NCBI RefSeq assembly: GCF_009720865.1
Contig: NZ_WNLA01000001.1
Span: 434,001-498,000 of the forward strand
Source: Pseudoduganella ginsengisoli
GTDB taxonomy: Bacteria > Pseudomonadota > Gammaproteobacteria > Burkholderiales > Burkholderiaceae_D
Length of the DNA stretch: 64,000 nucleotides
Direction: 5' to 3'
A model generated the notes under the pieces. The model saw nothing but the letters and a program-made list of their open reading frames with translations, was not told where the DNA came from and did no database searches. The number at the start of each line of letters is the position of its first letter. Position 1 is the first letter of the stretch. The translations under genes were made by a program, and so were the position numbers. Below, piece by piece: positions 9,068-17,518 of the stretch.

Positions 9068-9214
9068 TATCTCTCCTTGTTGTATGGATGAGTATGCAGA
9101 ACGGCAACTACAGGCTTACATCATGGGCCACGGATGCACACAAAGCAAGACCGCAGGCGCAACAATGTTCGGCCCTTAACGGACGAGCATGCACGCGGCA
9201 TCTACATTGCTGCC

Positions 9215-10510
9215 ATGGACATGACACCACCTCGAAAAACATCATCGCCCGGCGCCGATCACGGCTCGTGGACCAGCAAACTGGGCCCCGGCCTGGTTGC
9301 CGGTGCGGCGGACGACGACCCCAGCGGCATCGCTACCTATTCACAAGCCGGTGCGCAATTCGGCTTCGGCATGCTGTGGACCGTGCTGCTCACGTATCCA
9401 CTGATGGTCGGCATCCAGATGACCAGCGCCCGCATCGGCCGCGTCACGGGGCGCGGGCTGGCGTCGAATATCCGGCGCCATTACCCCGCGCCCCTGCTGT
9501 ATGCAATTGTGCTGTTGCTGGTCGTGGCCAATGTCATCAACATTGCTGCCGACATGGCAGCCATGGGCCAGGCCGTGCAATTGCTGGCAGGCGGCCCCGC
9601 GCCGTTGTATGCAGCCGGCTTTGGCCTGCTGTCGCTGGTGCTGCAGATTTTCATTCCGTATCAGCGTTATGTGCGCATTTTGAAATGGCTGACACTGGCG
9701 CTGCTGGCGTATGTGGCGACACTGCTGGTGGTGCGCGTGCCATGGCTGCACGTGCTGCATGAAACCGTGCTGCCCCGCCTGCACTGGACTCCCGCCTGGC
9801 TGACCACCGTGGTGGCCGTGCTGGGCACGACGATCAGCCCGTATATGTTTTTCTGGCAGTCGTCGCAGGAAGTGGAAGAGTTGCATGCCGACCCGCAGGC
9901 GGAAGCATTGAAGCGGGCGCCGGAGCAGGCGGAACAGGAATACCGCCGCATCAAGCTCGATACGCTGATCGGCATGGGCTTTTCCAACCTGGTGGCGTTT
10001 TGCATCATGCTGACCACGGCCATCACGCTGCATACGCACGGTATCCGCGACATTGCCACGTCGGCGCAGGCGGCCTCCGCGCTGCGTCCCGTGGCGGGTG
10101 AATTCGCGTTCATCTTGTTCACGGCAGGGATAATCGGCACGGGCTTGCTGGCAATCCCCGTGCTGGCTGGTTCCGCCGCGTATGCCGTGGCAGGGACTTT
10201 CCAGTGGCGTAACAGCCTGGAACTGGCGCCATCCGCGGCACGCAAGTTTTACGGCATCATTGCCGCCTCCACGTTGACGGGTGTCGCGCTGGGCTTTGCG
10301 CATTTTGACCCGATCAAGGCGCTGTACTGGAGCGCGGTCATCAATGGCGTCATTGCCGTGCCCGTGATGGCCGTGATGATGCACCTGGGCAGCCTGCGCT
10401 CCGTGATGGGCCAGCAAATGCTGCCGGGCTGGCTGAAAGCGCTGGGCTGGGCGTGCACGGTGGCGATGGCGGCCGCTGTTGCAGCCATGTTCATGACGGC
10501 GGGGAAGTAA
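9215..10510 (+). CDS. Nramp-related divalent cation transporter
   Basis: An integral membrane transporter of 431 residues with about 11 hydrophobic helices and the Nramp (LeuT-fold) pattern. In helix 1 the usual DPGN metal-binding motif is DPSG (residues 35-38, within ADDDPSGIATYS). In helix 6 the usual A-x-x-MPH is TTISPYMFFW. The canonical Asn and Met metal ligands are therefore absent, so the substrate may not be Mn/Fe but another ion such as magnesium, as in Nramp-related transporters. Start: ATG 9215 (MDMTPPRK) gives the family-typical N-terminus. ATG 9221 and an upstream ATG 9134 are alternatives, and none has a clear ribosome-binding site. It stands alone. Confidence 0.85.
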   Translation: MDMTPPRKTSSPGADHGSWTSKLGPGLVAGAADDDPSGIATYSQAGAQFGFGMLWTVLLTYPLMVGIQMTSARIGRVTGRGLASNIRRHYPAPLLYAIVLLLVVANVINIAADMAAMGQAVQLLAGGPAPLYAAGFGLLSLVLQIFIPYQRYVRILKWLTLALLAYVATLLVVRVPWLHVLHETVLPRLHWTPAWLTTVVAVLGTTISPYMFFWQSSQEVEELHADPQAEALKRAPEQAEQEYRRIKLDTLIGMGFSNLVAFCIMLTTAITLHTHGIRDIATSAQAASALRPVAGEFAFILFTAGIIGTGLLAIPVLAGSAAYAVAGTFQWRNSLELAPSAARKFYGIIAASTLTGVALGFAHFDPIKALYWSAVINGVIAVPVMAVMMHLGSLRSVMGQQMLPGWLKALGWACTVAMAAAVAAMFMTAGK

Positions 10511-10545
10511 TTGCGGGGGGCAGCGGACTTCGATAAGCTGGGGCG

Positions 10546-10857
10546 ATGCGACTCTTTTCCGCCCTTGCCGCCGCGCTGGCATTACTCACCGCCCTGCCCG
10601 CCTGGGCAGACCGCCCCTTCCCCGCCGGCGCCAAGCGGGGATTGATGACACCGGCCTACGCCCCCGACATCTTCATCGATGGCAAACCGCGCCGCCTGGC
10701 GCCCAGCGCGCGCATCTTCAACCAGGACAACTTGATTGAAATGCCGGCCAGCCTGCGCGGGCAAAATATCGTCGTGAATTATGAGGAAGACCGCGACGGC
10801 TTGATTTTCAATGTGTGGATATTGACGCCGGAAGAAGCCCGCATCACAGGAAAATGA
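10546..10857 (+). CDS. Hypothetical exported protein
   Basis: A 103-residue protein with a clear Sec signal peptide (MRLFSALAAALALLTALPAWA, cleavage likely after AWA at about residue 21) and a mature part of about 82 residues. The mature region has no cysteines and few motifs (GLMTPAYAPDIFIDGKPRRLAP, then a beta-rich NIVVNYEEDRDGLIFNVWIL). It is probably a small periplasmic beta-fold protein; I do not recognise the family. It follows the transporter by 35 bp and could be cotranscribed. Its last 14 bp overlap the 3' end of the convergent lpxO gene. Confidence 0.7.
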   Translation: MRLFSALAAALALLTALPAWADRPFPAGAKRGLMTPAYAPDIFIDGKPRRLAPSARIFNQDNLIEMPASLRGQNIVVNYEEDRDGLIFNVWILTPEEARITGK

Positions 10858-11743
10858 TGGCAGCCGCCAAGCCAATGATCAGGCCGAATTTCGTGATCTT
10901 GTAGACCGTCTTGTTCCACGCCTTGAAGCGGCGGCGGTACTGGCCCATGTAGAACGAAATCTTGAACAGCTTCGAGACCAGGCCGGTCTGGTCGCCCGTT
11001 TCATTGGGCGAGCTGGCTGCCGTCATCATCGTGCGGCCCAGGAAACGGTTGATGGCTTGCGCCCAGCCGAAACGCATCGGCCGCTCGACGTCGCAGAACA
11101 AGATGATGCGGTTGCTGTCACTGCCGTTGATGGCCCAGTGGATATACGTCTCATCGAACATCACGCCCTGGCCATCGCGCCAGCTGTGGCGCTCGCCATC
11201 GACATCGATAAAGCAGCGGTCATCGTTCGGTGTGGCCAAGCCCAGGTGATAGCGCAGCGAACCGGCAAACGGGTCGCGGTGCGGGTTCAGTTTGCCGCCC
11301 GGCGGCAATTCCGCAAACATGGCCGCCTTCACGGACGGAATGTTTTTCAACAACTCATACGTCTTCGGGCACAGTTGTTCGGCCGACGGATGGCTGGCGT
11401 CATACCATTTCAAGTAAAAACGCTTCCAGCCATTCTTGAAAAAGGAATTGAAGCCGGCATCGTCATTCTGTTCCGCTGCCTTAATTTTTTGCAAATTCCG
11501 CAACGCTTCCGCTTCCGCACGGATCACTTCCCAATTTTGCTGCAGTGGTTCCAGTTCCTTGAACTGTTCCAGCGGCAGATAAGGCTTCGATGGCACGCGG
11601 GAAAACGTGTGCATGAACCAGTTGATTGGCGCCATGAACGACGAATGGTCGAACAGTTGCCGCATGAACGGCAGGCGCACCCGGCCACGGAAGTGAATAT
11701 GAAAAACAGACAACAAATAAATAGCAACCAGCGCGAACTTCAT
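10844..11743 (-). CDS. lpxO: Lipid A 2-hydroxylase LpxO (Asp/Asn beta-hydroxylase family)
   Basis: A 299-residue Fe(II)/2-oxoglutarate-dependent oxygenase expected to hydroxylate a secondary acyl chain of lipid A at the inner membrane. It has an N-terminal membrane anchor (MKFALVAIYLLSVFHIHFRG) and a C-terminal hydrophobic helix (FGLIIGLAAAIIFL). The double-stranded beta-helix core carries the iron ligands in LNPHRDPF (H-x-D) and YIHWAIN, and an Arg for 2-oxoglutarate in NRIILFCDVERP. Length and the twin anchors fit LpxO rather than soluble Asp hydroxylases. I start at ATG 11743 because CTGGAG lies about 8 nt upstream; an in-frame start 24 bp upstream is less likely. It is a single-gene unit convergent with a small exported protein. 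Confidence 0.88.
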   Translation of the reverse strand: MKFALVAIYLLSVFHIHFRGRVRLPFMRQLFDHSSFMAPINWFMHTFSRVPSKPYLPLEQFKELEPLQQNWEVIRAEAEALRNLQKIKAAEQNDDAGFNSFFKNGWKRFYLKWYDASHPSAEQLCPKTYELLKNIPSVKAAMFAELPPGGKLNPHRDPFAGSLRYHLGLATPNDDRCFIDVDGERHSWRDGQGVMFDETYIHWAINGSDSNRIILFCDVERPMRFGWAQAINRFLGRTMMTAASSPNETGDQTGLVSKLFKISFYMGQYRRRFKAWNKTVYKITKFGLIIGLAAAIIFL

Positions 11744-11840
11744 CAAACCACTCCAGCATTTGAGCAATCGGTAATGATACCGCCAAATGCGGGTAGCCGC
11801 GCAAAATCACTGCCATAGTGATGTCAGGAAGTCAATCTTA

Positions 11841-11945
11841 TCACCATGGAATAAACATTAACAGCAGCATCAACAAGAACAACACCACCAGCACGCTGGC
11901 AAGGTGGCGGCCGCGGCGCGGCTGCATGCCTCCGGGGAGTCGCAT
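11841..11945 (-). CDS. Predicted 34-residue single-span membrane peptide
   Basis: A very short ORF with ATG at 11943-11945 preceded by an excellent Shine-Dalgarno GGAGG, 6 nt upstream. It encodes a basic N-terminus (MRLPGGMQPRRGRH) followed by one strongly hydrophobic helix (LASVLVVLFLLMLLLM) and ends FIPW. The topology is that of small inner-membrane regulatory peptides. It lies upstream of lpxO on the same strand, about 98 bp before its start, so the two may be cotranscribed. I know of no named family for it; the evidence is the ribosome-binding site plus the amphipathic/hydrophobic design. Confidence 0.5.
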   Translation of the reverse strand: MRLPGGMQPRRGRHLASVLVVLFLLMLLLMFIPW

Positions 11946-12090
11946 GATGGCCTCCAATGGTTGGGGAACGTGGGGCCAGTGTAGAGCCACCGCGTCCGTG
12001 TGTATGTTCTATGGCGCACATGGCTCTGGGAATTCCTATTGAACAGTAAGCTGGCTTACAATCTGGCAATTTACAGATTGAGAGGCCATT

Positions 12091-13302
12091 GTGACCAGAT
12101 TCCGTTTGCCGCTGCTGCTTGCCACTGCTTTGCCAGGAATCGCTTCTGCGGCAACGTTGCTGGTTGGCCCAGGACTGGCGTATTCGCGGCCTTGCGAAGC
12201 GCTGACCAAAGCGCAATCGTTTGACACGGTGGAAATCGACGGGACGCAAACGTACCGTGGTGACGTTTGCCGCATTACTGCCAGCAATCTCACCATCAAA
12301 GGCGTGCGCGGCCGCCCGAAAATTGACGCTGGCGGCAAGAACGCCGATGGCAAAGGGACGTGGGTTATTACCGGCAACGATGTCACCGTGGACAACGTGG
12401 AAATGTTTGGTTCGGCCGTCTCAGACCGCAACGGCGCGGCCATCCGTGTCGAGGGTAACAACTTCACGCTGCGCAATAGCTTCTTGCACGACAATGAAAA
12501 TGGCGTGCTGACAGGCGCGTCCCCGACCAGCCGCCTCGTGATGGAATTCAATGAATTCGGCCACAACGGCAATGGCGACGGTTATAGCCACAACGTGTAC
12601 GTGGGCCAGGTCGCCAGCCTCGTATTCCGCCACAACTATTCGCATGATGCGCACATCGGCCACAATTTGAAGTCGCGTGCGCAAATCAACATGGTGGCGT
12701 ACAACCGCTTCTCCAGCCTCAACAAGGGTGAGACGGGTTCGACGGCAGCGGGCAAACCCAGCTATGAAATCGATATCTCGAATGGCGGCAATGCGTACAT
12801 CATCGGCAACGTGATCCAGCAGCCGGCTGAGCACAGCAATAGCAACATGCTGGCCTATGGGCTGGAAGCGCCCGGCAAACCTGGCGACAAGCTTTATGTC
12901 ATCAACAACACGTTTATCAACGATGCCCATGCTGGGACGTTCGTGCTGATTGGCGACAAGGTCACGGCGGCAGCGCTATTGCAGAACAACTTCTTCTCCG
13001 GCAAAGGGAATATCACCAACCAGCAGCGCGCGACCCAGGTCACCAATTACCAGGGCACGGAAGCGGACTTCGTCAACCGCGCCGTGTATGACTTGCACCC
13101 GAATGACAACCGCCGCGTCATCAATGCCGGCGCAGAACCGCCGAAGCTGGAATCCGGCATTTCGCTGGTGCCGACGCGCCAGTACAAGCACGTGGCGGCT
13201 GGTGAGCCTCGTCCTGTGATTGGCGCGCTGGATGTGGGGGCTTACCAGACGGTGATTGTCCAGGAGAGCAAGAAACCCTGGTATAACATCCTGAAGAACT
13301 GA
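12091..13302 (+). CDS. Secreted right-handed parallel beta-helix protein
   Basis: A 403-residue exported protein. The signal peptide is TRFRLPLLLATALPGIASA, with cleavage before ATLLVGPG. The rest is repeating coils with periodic Asn/Gly/Val (GNNFTLRNSFLHDNENGV, NVYVGQVASLVFRHNYSHDAH, IIGNVIQQ, YVINNTFIND), the signature of pectate-lyase-like beta-helices with asparagine ladders. It resembles polysaccharide lyases or epimerases acting outside the cytoplasm, but I cannot identify catalytic residues, so the substrate is unknown. It starts with GTG at 12091, preceded by GAGAGG about 8 nt upstream. It is monocistronic and followed by a hairpin shared with the convergent gene. Confidence 0.82.
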   Translation: MTRFRLPLLLATALPGIASAATLLVGPGLAYSRPCEALTKAQSFDTVEIDGTQTYRGDVCRITASNLTIKGVRGRPKIDAGGKNADGKGTWVITGNDVTVDNVEMFGSAVSDRNGAAIRVEGNNFTLRNSFLHDNENGVLTGASPTSRLVMEFNEFGHNGNGDGYSHNVYVGQVASLVFRHNYSHDAHIGHNLKSRAQINMVAYNRFSSLNKGETGSTAAGKPSYEIDISNGGNAYIIGNVIQQPAEHSNSNMLAYGLEAPGKPGDKLYVINNTFINDAHAGTFVLIGDKVTAAALLQNNFFSGKGNITNQQRATQVTNYQGTEADFVNRAVYDLHPNDNRRVINAGAEPPKLESGISLVPTRQYKHVAAGEPRPVIGALDVGAYQTVIVQESKKPWYNILKN

Positions 13303-13311
13303 ATTCACTGC

Positions 13312-13332
13312 GCGCCGCCTGCCCGGCGGCGC
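13312..13332. terminator. Hairpin between convergent genes
   Basis: An 8-bp all-GC stem (13312-13319 with 13325-13332) and a 5-nt loop lie between the stop codons of two convergent genes. There is no T-tract on either side, so termination may be weak or factor-assisted. Confidence 0.45.
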
Positions 13333-13341
13333 ACTTCGATG

Positions 13342-14145
13342 TTATTGCCGCACGCCCTCATCGACGGGGGCGCCATTTTCCAGCACGACAAAGCCCGGCG
13401 ACTTGCCGTTGGCAGCCGTCTTGAAGTCCACCACGATGTCGCGTTCTTTCATGAAGAATTTGGTGGCGGACATCGGGTGTAACGTCACGGCATTGCCGCC
13501 CACCTCCACAGACAAATTGCCGCCTGCGCGCTGGAACACCAGGACCGGCTGGATCTTCGCGTTATAGCGGCCGGTAAAACTGTCCAGGTCTGCCGCGCTC
13601 AATTGAATGGCTTTGCGCTCGCCGGCTTGAGCGACTGGCTGGTGGTCGTAGCTCATCACGCGCGACAGCTTCCAGCCTTTATCCTGCTTCATCCACAGCT
13701 GGGAAAAGCGTGCGTTATCGGTAGGCACAGCGGCGCCGTTGGCTTTCATGACGCGGAAGAAGTGGTGCTGGCCCGTGACCAGCGCGGCGTACACTTCGTC
13801 ACCACGGCGCAACAGGAACGTCTGCGTTTCCTCCGGCGCTGCATCGCGGCGGACGCTGGCATCCTTGTCCGCGCAAATATTGTTGCGCACAGCGCCCGTC
13901 AAGTCCGCGCGGCCTTTTGTGATGCCGCCCAGGTCATGATAAAACTCCACGTCGTCCGCCGTCAGCGCATCGAGTCCGCTGAAATCGCAGCTGTTATAGG
14001 CTTTCCAGTACGCGGCATCGGCTGCCTTGATTTCCGCCTGAATCGCCGTGGGATCTGCCGATGCCGCGTGCGGCGCAGCGAATACTGCAACTGCCGCAAT
14101 GGCTGCCACGGCCGAGCATGCAGCCAGCGTACCAACCTTTTTCAT
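13342..14145 (-). CDS. Exported NTF2-like (DUF4440) protein
   Basis: A 267-residue protein with a Sec signal peptide (MKKVGTLAACSAVAAIAAVAVFAAPHAASA). Residues about 35-165 form a SnoaL/NTF2-like cone fold of the DUF4440 type (DAAYWKAYNSCDFSGLDALTADDVEFYHDLGG, then FSQLWMKQDKGWKLSRVMSYDH). The C-terminal 90 residues look like a small beta-barrel domain (LDSFTGRYNAKIQPVLVFQRAGGNLSVEVGG) similar to those that end beta-lactamase-related proteins. Function is unknown; it may bind a small ligand or stabilise envelope enzymes. The ATG at 14145 is preceded by AGGAAG. It stands alone. Confidence 0.8.
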   Translation of the reverse strand: MKKVGTLAACSAVAAIAAVAVFAAPHAASADPTAIQAEIKAADAAYWKAYNSCDFSGLDALTADDVEFYHDLGGITKGRADLTGAVRNNICADKDASVRRDAAPEETQTFLLRRGDEVYAALVTGQHHFFRVMKANGAAVPTDNARFSQLWMKQDKGWKLSRVMSYDHQPVAQAGERKAIQLSAADLDSFTGRYNAKIQPVLVFQRAGGNLSVEVGGNAVTLHPMSATKFFMKERDIVVDFKTAANGKSPGFVVLENGAPVDEGVRQ

Positions 14146-14226
14146 TGTTGCCTTCCTGTGTGGTTGAGGGAGGCTTCAGTCTAGGTTCGGTACATGAAGA
14201 GTTGATGAAGGGTGGGTGAAGGCTTG

Positions 14227-14517
14227 CTAAAGGAAGCTGTCCAGCAAGGCCGGCAAATATACATCCGTATCGATATGGGGAAAATGCACACCCAGGCAGG
14301 AAGGACTCAGTTGCGCGTTAGCGAGCTCGGCTGGTCGCGCATGCTGCAAGCCGGGCACATCGCGGGGCGCAAAATGCAGCGGCAGACCGGAGGCCAGAGA
14401 CAGAACGATACGGGAAACGCGACGGTCATAGCGCACGTCTATCACAGCAGGAAATGCGCGCTTCATCGCGCGCCCCCGCTGGTTCGCTGCTTTGAAATCT
14501 ATATTTGAAATTGCCAT
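14227..14517 (-). CDS. DUF2442 domain protein
   Basis: A 96-residue protein. The recognisable DUF2442 core runs from AVIDVRYDRRVSRIVLSLASGLPLHFAPRD through PAELANAQLSPSCLGVHFPHIDTDVYLPALL. Such proteins are small, often single-domain, and frequently sit beside DUF4160 partners in toxin-antitoxin-like pairs. No DUF4160 partner is visible here, so it is an orphan. I start at ATG 14517 because GGAAG lies about 7 nt upstream; the longer in-frame ORF upstream is Arg/Cys-rich and unlikely to be coding. Function is unknown. Confidence 0.8.
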   Translation of the reverse strand: MAISNIDFKAANQRGRAMKRAFPAVIDVRYDRRVSRIVLSLASGLPLHFAPRDVPGLQHARPAELANAQLSPSCLGVHFPHIDTDVYLPALLDSFL

Positions 14518-14863
14518 GATTGACTTCCAAAAAGTCGAGTACCTTATGCGCGTGCGACATCGTTGCTTTCGAAGTGAGAAGAAGCTCAGCCTGCGCGGCT
14601 GAGCCCTTCCAACCGTTGTGTGCGCATTATCCGCGACCAAAGGATTTTGACGTCTCCACTCTTTACAAGCAGTGACTCCTGCCACCGGCGTCACACGTCC
14701 GTGACGGAAAATGAGCAGCCTGAACTGCGTCACTTTCTTATTCCAAGGTCAACATTGCCGCTATTCCGGCATTACGCCCTCGGGATGATGCACTGTTTCC
14801 GCGTGCACCAATTACTTTGACTGCCTGCCGATGATTTAGTTCCACGTTTTGGAAAAAAGATGC
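14518..14863. other. Intergenic region before DUF2442
   Basis: About 345 bp without a believable gene. It contains a perfect 8-bp hairpin (14584-14591 with 14597-14604, loop TGCGC) and a smaller CGTCAC/GTGACG hairpin near 14690. I find no promoter that I would defend. Confidence 0.4.
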
Positions 14864-14893
14864 AAAAAGCCCAGCCATGAAGGCTGGGCTTTT
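14864..14893 (-). terminator. Rho-independent terminator of the tRNA-Ile gene
   Basis: A 12-bp stem (14865-14876 with 14882-14893) closes a 5-nt loop. On the minus strand it is followed by a run of T. It lies 8 bp beyond the encoded CCA end of the tRNA, so it should terminate the tRNA (and any rpoD readthrough) transcript. Confidence 0.85.
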
Positions 14894-14900
14894 CAGTATT

Positions 14901-15183
14901 TGGTAGGCCTCCCGTGAGTCGAACACGGCACCAACGGATTCTGGTTTGTGTGGCTTTCGCCACTCCCTGGACTATGCCTTCACCATAGCTTGCGCCTTAG
15001 GTGGGTGCCGTCTAGTCTCTACACCTTCAACAACGCTTTCACGCTGAAGCTTGGCTCGGCATTGCCATACGCATCACTGCGCTTAGGTTTCACCGAATTT
15101 GACACCATCCCATACGCAGTTTCCAAACGTATGGCACAAATTTTATGAGTCCGCTGCTCTAACCAAGCATGAGCTAGAGGCCC
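14901..15183 (-). tRNA. tRNA-Ile(CAU) interrupted by a group I intron
   Basis: Exon 1 is 15145-15183 (39 nt) and exon 2 is 14901-14940 (40 nt), with CCA encoded. Joined, they fold into a complete cloverleaf. The acceptor is GGGCCTC with GAGGCCT, the D stem GCTC/GAGC, the anticodon arm GCGGA-CTCATAA-TCCGT, the T arm CCGTG-TTCGACT-CACGG, and the discriminator A. The anticodon is CAU. The 'TTGGT' variable region and similarity to E. coli tRNA-Ile2 argue for the isoleucine species whose C34 is modified to lysidine to read AUA, rather than tRNA-Met. The intron lies between positions 36 and 37. The gene follows rpoD by 100 bp and may be read from the same transcript. Confidence 0.92.
14941..15144 (-). 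ncRNA. Group I self-splicing intron (Azoarcus-like, IC3)
   Basis: A 204-nt intron in the tRNA anticodon loop. The 5' exon ends in CAU, which pairs with an internal guide GUG 7 nt into the intron to give a 3-bp P1 with the required U-G wobble. The intron ends in G. P2 (CCATACG/CGTATGG) carries a GAAA loop. The core blocks TCAAATTCGG, AAACCTAAGC, AGAGACTAGACGGC (the P7 guanosine-binding site) and CACCCACCTAAGG are present, as is P9 (GTGGC-GAAA-GCCAC). Length and core closely match what I recall of the roughly 205-nt Azoarcus tRNA-Ile ribozyme. There is no room for a homing endonuclease. It should self-splice with guanosine as cofactor. Confidence 0.93.
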
Positions 15184-15221
15184 TTAAAGGGATACTACAA
15201 CAGGCAACGGTTTAGCAACTC

Positions 15222-15254
15222 GCTCCTGATCCGTTACAAAACGGACACAGGAGC
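15222..15254 (-). other. Hairpin in the rpoD-tRNA spacer
   Basis: A 12-bp interrupted stem (GCTCCTG/CAGGAGC plus TCCGT/ACGGA, loop TACAAA) lies in the 100-bp gap between the rpoD stop and the tRNA. It has no T-tract, so it looks more like a processing or mRNA-stabilising structure than a terminator. This agrees with rpoD and the tRNA sharing a transcript. Confidence 0.4.
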
Positions 15255-15283
15255 ATAGGCGCTACACCGCTCGCAGTCAAGCC

Positions 15284-17518
15284 TTAATTACCTTCCAGGA
15301 AGCTCTTCAGCTTGTCGGAACGCGATGGATGGCGCAGCTTGCGCAGTGCCTTGGCTTCGATCTGGCGGATACGTTCGCGCGTCACGTCAAACTGTTTACC
15401 CACTTCTTCCAAAGTATGGTCAGTCGACATTTCGATACCGAAACGCATGCGCAGCACTTTGGCTTCGCGTGGCGTCAACGAATCCAGCACGTCCTTCACG
15501 ACACCGCGCATCGAAGCATGCAAGGCCGCATCCGATGGCGCCAGCGTGTTGTTGTCTTCGATGAAGTCGCCCAGATGGGAATCGTCGTCGTCACCGATCG
15601 GCGTTTCCATGGAGATCGGCTCTTTCGCGATCTTCATGATCTTGCGGATCTTATCTTCCGGCATTTCCATCTTGATCGCCAACGTGGCGGGATCCGGCTC
15701 CGCCCCCGTTTCCTGCAAGATTTGACGCGAGATGCGGTTCATCTTGTTGATGGTCTCGATCATGTGCACTGGAATACGGATGGTGCGCGCCTGGTCGGCG
15801 ATCGAGCGGGTGATAGCCTGGCGGATCCACCACGTTGCATACGTGGAGAACTTGTAGCCGCGGCGGTATTCGAACTTGTCCACCGCCTTCATCAAACCGA
15901 TATTGCCTTCCTGGATCAAGTCCAGGAATTGCAAGCCGCGGTTCGTGTATTTCTTCGCGATGGAAATCACCAGACGCAAGTTCGCTTCCGTCATTTCACG
16001 CTTGGCCTTGCGCGCCTTCATTTCACCGGCCGCCATTTGGCGGTTGATGTTGCGCAAGTCCGGCAGCGGCAACACGACGCGCGCTTGCAAGTCAATCAGA
16101 CGCTGCTGCAATTCCTTGATGGTCGGGATGTTGCGGCCCAGGATCGCGCTGTACGCGTGGCCGGCAGCGACTTCGCCATCGACCCATTCCAGGTTGGTTT
16201 CATTGCCCGGGAAGACTTTGATGAAGTGGGCGCGCGGCATGCCGCACTTGTTGACGGCCACGTCGAGGATTTGCTTCTCGATGTGGCGCACTTCATCAAC
16301 TTGGCCACGCAAGGTATCGCACAGTTTTTCCACGACTTTCGCCGTGAAGCGGATGCCCAGCAATTCGTTGGAAATCGCTTCCTGCGCCTTGACGTAGGCT
16401 TTCGAGTTGTAGCCGTCCTTTTCAAAGGCACGGCGCATCTTGTCGAATTGCTGCGAGATGAGGTCGAACTTTTCCAGAGAAATATTCTTCATCTGTTCCA
16501 GCTGTTCCGCCGAGTAGCCGGCGGCAGCGGCGGCCGGGCTGGCCTCTTCTTCTTCCTCTTCTTCCTCTTCCTCGTCTTCCTCGTCGTCGTCTTCGTCGTC
16601 GGACGCGGCGGCAGGGGCAGCTTCTTCTTCGTTTTCGTCTACCAGGCCATCAACGATTTCATCGATCTTGATTTCATCGTTGCGGATACGGTCGGAAGCG
16701 GCAATGATTTCCGCAATCGTCACCGGGCAGGCGGAAATCGCCTGGATCATGTCCTTCAACCCATCTTCGATCCGCTTGGCAATTTCAATTTCGCCTTCGC
16801 GCGTCAACAGCTCGACCGAACCCATTTCACGCATGTACATGCGGACCGGGTCGGTGGTGCGGCCGAAGTCGGAATCCACGGTCGACAACGCCGCTTCGGC
16901 AGCGGCTTCCGCTTCATCATCGCTGGCCACGTTGGCCACGCTGTCGGACAGTAACAGGGTTTCCGCATCGGGCGCATGCTCGTAGACGGCAATGCCCATG
17001 TCGTTGAAGGTGCCGATAATGCCTTCGATCGCTTCCGGATCGACGATATTTTCTGGCAGGTGGTCATTGATTTCGGCGTACGTCAGGAAACCGCGTTCCT
17101 TGCCGAACTTGATGAGGGTCTTGAGTTTCTGGCGGCGGCGCTCGAGTTCTTCCTCGGTCGCTTCCGTGTCGGACGAAAACGCGTCCTTCAGCAACGCCTT
17201 TTCCTTGGCCTTGCGATCCTTGGCCTTCGCTTTGTCCACGGCTTTCAGCTCGGCGCGCTCGACCGCATTCAATGCGGCGACTTCGTCGTTTTCCGGCGTG
17301 AATTCCTTGGGCTTGCGGCCTCTCCGCCCCGGCACTTTCACGGACGGCAAAACATAGCCGGAAGTGTCGATGGCAGCCAGGGCTGCGGCATCCGTGGTCT
17401 GACTGACTGCCGGAGGCGCGTTGGTGCGCGTTTCCGATTTGTCGGCCGATTTCGCGGCCTTGGCAGTCACTTTGCTGGGCTTGTCAGCCGCTTGGGATTC
17501 AGGTTTCTTTGTTGGCAC
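15284..17518 (-). CDS. rpoD: RNA polymerase primary sigma factor RpoD (sigma-70)
   Basis: The housekeeping sigma factor, 744 residues, longer than the 613 of E. coli. The N-terminal 120 residues are Lys/Ala/Glu-rich. Region 1.1 lies about 130-190, region 1.2 near 222-254 ([11 protein letters not shown]), and a very acidic run at 307-325 inside the non-conserved region. Region 2 is near 505-575 ([33 protein letters not shown]), region 3 about 585-660, and region 4 with the -35-binding helix-turn-helix at 702-728 ([24 protein letters not shown]). It starts at GTG 17518; an in-frame stop lies 15 nt upstream and no ATG occurs nearby. It is the distal gene of the rpsU-yqeY-dnaG-rpoD cluster, but a 416-bp gap suggests its own promoter. 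Confidence 0.97.
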   Translation of the reverse strand: MPTKKPESQAADKPSKVTAKAAKSADKSETRTNAPPAVSQTTDAAALAAIDTSGYVLPSVKVPGRRGRKPKEFTPENDEVAALNAVERAELKAVDKAKAKDRKAKEKALLKDAFSSDTEATEEELERRRQKLKTLIKFGKERGFLTYAEINDHLPENIVDPEAIEGIIGTFNDMGIAVYEHAPDAETLLLSDSVANVASDDEAEAAAEAALSTVDSDFGRTTDPVRMYMREMGSVELLTREGEIEIAKRIEDGLKDMIQAISACPVTIAEIIAASDRIRNDEIKIDEIVDGLVDENEEEAAPAAASDDEDDDEEDEEEEEEEEEEASPAAAAAGYSAEQLEQMKNISLEKFDLISQQFDKMRRAFEKDGYNSKAYVKAQEAISNELLGIRFTAKVVEKLCDTLRGQVDEVRHIEKQILDVAVNKCGMPRAHFIKVFPGNETNLEWVDGEVAAGHAYSAILGRNIPTIKELQQRLIDLQARVVLPLPDLRNINRQMAAGEMKARKAKREMTEANLRLVISIAKKYTNRGLQFLDLIQEGNIGLMKAVDKFEYRRGYKFSTYATWWIRQAITRSIADQARTIRIPVHMIETINKMNRISRQILQETGAEPDPATLAIKMEMPEDKIRKIMKIAKEPISMETPIGDDDDSHLGDFIEDNNTLAPSDAALHASMRGVVKDVLDSLTPREAKVLRMRFGIEMSTDHTLEEVGKQFDVTRERIRQIEAKALRKLRHPSRSDKLKSFLEGN

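Noticed and set aside
14738..15148. Short ORFs on both strands around the tRNA-Ile locus
   Set aside because: They overlap the tRNA exons, the ribozyme core and the terminator, whose RNA structures explain the sequence.
14884..15183. Possible tmRNA
   Set aside because: The tRNA-like ends first suggested it, but the exons join into an ordinary tRNA with a CAU anticodon, and the middle matches a group I ribozyme, not a tag-encoding tmRNA.
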